Shown piece by piece: positions 38,007-40,735 of a DNA stretch of 40,735 nucleotides. Each line of letters opens with the position of its first letter. The first letter of the stretch is position 1. The notes beneath the pieces were generated by a model that saw only the letters and a list, made by a program, of their open reading frames with translations, had not been told where the DNA came from and made no database searches. The position numbers and the translations under genes were made by a program. The DNA comes from an uncultured Anaeromyxobacter sp. (GTDB taxonomy: Bacteria; Myxococcota; Myxococcia; Myxococcales; Anaeromyxobacteraceae), in the NCBI GenBank assembly GCA_903904005.1, contig CAIVAR010000164.1:1-40735 (forward strand), in the 5' to 3' direction.

Positions 38007-40544
38007 ATGAGCGTCCGTCGCAACCTGCCCGGCACGGTCATCGGCCGCACGGCCGGCATCCTGTCGGTGGTGGCTTTCCTACTCGCTCCGGGGCGCGAGG
38101 CCCTGGCACAGGGGACGACCGGGACCCCGGGTTCTCCGTCGGCGACGACGACCATCGACGGTCGGCAGCTGCCGCCGCCGCCCCAGAAGTTCGGTGGCAA
38201 GATCGAGCGGACCACGAAGGGCTCGAAGCCCTTCTGGCCCGCCCGCGTCGCCCCGCCGAAGGGCGCGCCCAACGTGCTCCTCATCATCACCGACGACGTC
38301 GGCTACGGGGCGCCCTCCACGTTCGGAGGCGTCATCCCCACGCCCTCGCTCGACCGCATCGCCCAGAACGGCCTGCGGTACACGAACTTCCACTCCACCG
38401 CGCTCTGCTCGCCGACGCGCGCCGCCCTCATCACCGGCCGCAACCACCACTCGGCCGGGTTCGGCGTCATCTCCGAGCAGGCCACCGGCTACCCGGGCTA
38501 CGACAGCTTCATCACGAAGGACAAGGCGACCCTCGGCAAGATCCTGAAGGACAACGGCTACCGGACCTCCTGGTTCGGCAAGAACCACAACACGCCCGCC
38601 TTCCAGGCCTCGGCCATCGGCCCGTTCGATCAGTGGCCCACCGGGATGGGCTTCGAGTACTTCTACGGCTTCATGGGCGGCGACACGAACCAGTGGCAGC
38701 CCGCCAACCTGGCCCGCAACACCACCTACATCTACCCGTTCCAGGGCAACCCCGGTTTCAACCTGACCACCGCGATGGCCGACGAGGCCATCTCGTACAT
38801 GAACCAGGTGAACACGCTGACGCCGGACCAGCCCTTCCTCGTCTACTACGCTCCGGGTGGAACCCACGCGCCGCACCACCCCACGCCCGAGTGGATCAAG
38901 AAGGCCACCGAGCTGAAGCTCTTCGACAAGGGCTGGAACGAGCTGCGCGAGCGGATCTTCGCGAACCAGAAGAAGCTCGGCGTCATCCCCCAGAACGCCA
39001 AGCTCACCCCCTGGCCGAAAGATCTATTGAAGGAGTGGGAGCAGCTCTCCGCCGACGAGAAGAAGATGTTCCTGCGCCAGGTCGACGTGTACGCCGCGTA
39101 TCTGATGTACACCGACCACGAAATTGGCCGGGTCATCCAGGCGGTGGAGGACATGGGCAAGCTCGACGACACACTCATCGTCTACATCAGCGGCGACAAC
39201 GGCTCGTCGGCCGAGGGAACGCTCGTCGGCACGCCCAACGAGGTCGCGATGTTCAACGGGGTCGTCGTCCCCGTGGAGGCCCAGCTCAAGTACTTCTACG
39301 ACGCCTGGGGCTCGGACCGGACCTACAACCACATGGCCGTTCCCTGGTCCTGGGCCTTCGACGCGCCGTTCTCCTGGACCAAGCAGGTGGCCTCCCACTT
39401 CGGCGGGATCCGGCAGGGGATGGCCATCTCCTGGCCGGCCGTGATCAAGGACCGCGGCGGCATCCGCGAGCAGTTCCACCACGTCATCGACATCGTGCCC
39501 ACCATCCTGGAGGCGGCCAAGGTTCGGCAGCCGGACGTGGTGGACGGCATCAAGCAGAGCCCGATCGAGGGCGTCAGCATGGCCTACACATTCGACGCGA
39601 AGAACGCCAAGGCCCCCTCGACCCACAAGACCCAGTACTTCGAGATGTTCGGCGACCACGCCATCTACCACGATGGCTGGATCGCCAGCACCAAGGTGAT
39701 GCGCCCGCCCTGGGACGTGCTCGGTGGCGTCGGCGCCACCCCCGACAAGTATCCCTGGGAGCTCTACGACCTCCGGAACGACTGGACCCAGTCCGAGGAC
39801 CTCGCCGCGAAAAATCCAGGGAAGGTGAAGGAGATGGAGGCGATCTTCTGGCGGGAGGCGAAGAAGTACAGCGTGATGCCGCTCGACGCGACGGTGGCGA
39901 CCCGGATCATCACGCCGCGCCCGAGCATCACCGCGGGGCGCAACGTCTTCACCTGGACCCGCCCCCTCATCGGCACGCCCAACGGCGACGCGCCGAGCCT
40001 GCTCAACGCCTCCTACGCCTTCAAGGCCGAGGTCGAGGTCCCGCAGGGAGGCGGGGAGGGCGTGCTCATCACCCAGGGTGGCCGCTTCGGCGGCTACGGC
40101 TTCTACCTGCTCAAGGGGAAGCCGGTCTTCACCTGGAACCTCGTCGACCTGGAGCGGATCAGGTGGGAGGGGCCGGAGGCGCTCACGCCGGGCAAGCACG
40201 TGCTCGAGTTCGACTTCAAGTATGACGGGCTCGGCATGGCCACGCTGGCCTTCGACGACATGAGCGGCATCGGGCGAAGCGGAACGGGTGTCCTGAAGGT
40301 GGACGGGAAGGTGGTGGCGACGCAGAAGATGGAGAGGACCCTCCCGTTCATCCTGCAGTGGGACGAGAACCTCGACGTCGGGTCGGACACCGGAACGCCG
40401 GTCGATGACCGTGACTACCAGGTGCCGTTCGCGTTCACCGGGAAGATCGGGAAGATCACGCTCTCCATCGACCGGCCGCAGCTCTCGCCGGCCGACGTGA
40501 AGCGGCTCGAGACGGCGCAGCGCAGCAACAGGGTCAGCGAATGA
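38007..40544 (+). CDS. exported Cys-type sulfatase (arylsulfatase family)
   Basis: An 845-residue sulfatase. The signal peptide ends near REALAQG. Metal-binding residues are in VLLIITDDVGYG, and the modification motif is CSPTRAALITGR with C134, the cysteine converted to formylglycine. Later blocks YISGDNGSSAEG and PFLVYYAPGGTHAPHH belong to the catalytic core. After about residue 640 comes a further beta-sandwich domain of about 200 residues, which explains the large size and resembles the long PdsA/AtsA-type sulfatases. It hydrolyses a sulfate ester in the periplasm, providing sulfate or carbon; substrate unknown. GGGGGAC precedes the ATG. No formylglycine-generating enzyme is seen in the window. 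It is divergent from an AraC-type regulator. Confidence 0.95.
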   Translation: MSVRRNLPGTVIGRTAGILSVVAFLLAPGREALAQGTTGTPGSPSATTTIDGRQLPPPPQKFGGKIERTTKGSKPFWPARVAPPKGAPNVLLIITDDVGYGAPSTFGGVIPTPSLDRIAQNGLRYTNFHSTALCSPTRAALITGRNHHSAGFGVISEQATGYPGYDSFITKDKATLGKILKDNGYRTSWFGKNHNTPAFQASAIGPFDQWPTGMGFEYFYGFMGGDTNQWQPANLARNTTYIYPFQGNPGFNLTTAMADEAISYMNQVNTLTPDQPFLVYYAPGGTHAPHHPTPEWIKKATELKLFDKGWNELRERIFANQKKLGVIPQNAKLTPWPKDLLKEWEQLSADEKKMFLRQVDVYAAYLMYTDHEIGRVIQAVEDMGKLDDTLIVYISGDNGSSAEGTLVGTPNEVAMFNGVVVPVEAQLKYFYDAWGSDRTYNHMAVPWSWAFDAPFSWTKQVASHFGGIRQGMAISWPAVIKDRGGIREQFHHVIDIVPTILEAAKVRQPDVVDGIKQSPIEGVSMAYTFDAKNAKAPSTHKTQYFEMFGDHAIYHDGWIASTKVMRPPWDVLGGVGATPDKYPWELYDLRNDWTQSEDLAAKNPGKVKEMEAIFWREAKKYSVMPLDATVATRIITPRPSITAGRNVFTWTRPLIGTPNGDAPSLLNASYAFKAEVEVPQGGGEGVLITQGGRFGGYGFYLLKGKPVFTWNLVDLERIRWEGPEALTPGKHVLEFDFKYDGLGMATLAFDDMSGIGRSGTGVLKVDGKVVATQKMERTLPFILQWDENLDVGSDTGTPVDDRDYQVPFAFTGKIGKITLSIDRPQLSPADVKRLETAQRSNRVSE

Positions 40545-40603
40545 ACCGCAGCAAGTTCGGAACGGGGCTCGAGGCGGTGCTCTTCATGCGCGTCTACCTG
40601 TAG
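40541..40603 (+). CDS. possible 20-residue peptide after the sulfatase
   Basis: An ATG overlapping the sulfatase stop (ATGA) opens a 20-residue frame, MNRSKFGTGLEAVLFMRVYL. It may be a coupled leader, a degraded gene start or chance. No family. Confidence 0.2.
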   Translation: MNRSKFGTGLEAVLFMRVYL

Positions 40604-40620
40604 GGGACACGAACCTCGGC

Positions 40621-40735
40621 GTGGACTTCGCGAGGGGCCCCATCCCGGTACGGCTGTGCGCCGCGCTGCTCCTGCTGGCCACCGGGACGACGGCGAGTGC
40701 CCAGGACACGGGGTTCTTCGGGCCCGACAAGGGGC
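40621..40735 (+). CDS. exported protein, 5' part only
   Basis: A GTG at 40621 opens a frame coding for a classical signal peptide, FARGPIPVRLCAALLLLATG then TTASAQDTGFFGPDKG, with cleavage expected after ASA. The window ends after 38 codons, so the family cannot be told. The ribosome binding site is weak (AGGGGA about 14 bases upstream). Its position directly after the sulfatase suggests a functional link. Confidence 0.55.
   Translation, partial: MDFARGPIPVRLCAALLLLATGTTASAQDTGFFGPDKG

Overview
The window is about 40.7 kb of very GC-rich DNA. Codons end almost always in G or C, genes are packed on both strands with many 4-bp ATGA/GTGA overlaps, and no gene-free stretch exceeds about 230 bp. 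Multihaem and monohaem c-type cytochromes, many lipoproteins, a DUF6125 protein, HEINNPL-type orphan histidine kinases and a sigma-54-like promoter fit a bacterium of the former Deltaproteobacteria, most likely Myxococcota or a close relative. This assignment is inference; no rRNA or other marker is present. I saw no tRNA, rRNA, CRISPR array, insertion sequence or prophage.

Layout. (1) 1-467 is the 3' end of a flavoprotein oxidoreductase. (2) 6598 down to 480 is a six-gene minus-strand array: a five-haem lipoprotein, an atypical thioredoxin (CPPC), an atypical thioredoxin reductase lacking the NADPH-binding arginines, a DUF6125 protein, an ArsM-like methyltransferase and a radical SAM/SPASM enzyme. 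The last four are translationally coupled. This is the strongest candidate for an undescribed pathway, because ArsM-type methylation needs thioredoxin-type reductant and all parts sit together. (3) 6825-9646 holds a small Cys-rich protein, a monohaem cytochrome, molybdate transporter genes modB and modC without modA, and a lipoprotein. (4) 9772-16457 has a methyltransferase and an SDR with a long tail-to-tail overlap, a secreted leishmanolysin-like metalloprotease with Ig-like domains, an operon of RhlE-type helicase, CYTH/VTC-like protein and FUSC-like membrane protein, a fossil of an amino-acid permease, and a DUF1304 protein. (5) 16468-24417 has an unrecognised 473-aa protein, a TolB-like propeller lipoprotein, a two-gene hypothetical operon, a SYLF protein, a fatty acid desaturase and a four-PAS histidine kinase.

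(6) 24466-28883 contains two damaged genes (an S9 peptidase without its catalytic serine region, and a HExxH peptidase/TPR protein) around small intact genes, one of them behind a sigma-54-like promoter. (7) 29021-31977 has membrane proteins, a second SDR with a clear terminator, a small lipoprotein and a lectin-like secreted protein. (8) 32115-35737 has two more orphan histidine kinases; the first is preceded by a strong ribosome binding site, a tiny overlapping reading frame and a run of nine G. (9) 35750-40735 has two small exported proteins, one with four 45-bp tandem repeats, an AraC-type regulator divergent from a large Cys-type sulfatase, and the start of another exported protein.

Several genes (modB, both-strand examples at 11204, 14516, 22153, 26311, 27125) have a TANNNT box ending only 6-9 bases before the start codon and no ribosome binding site, which suggests that leaderless transcripts are common in this organism.
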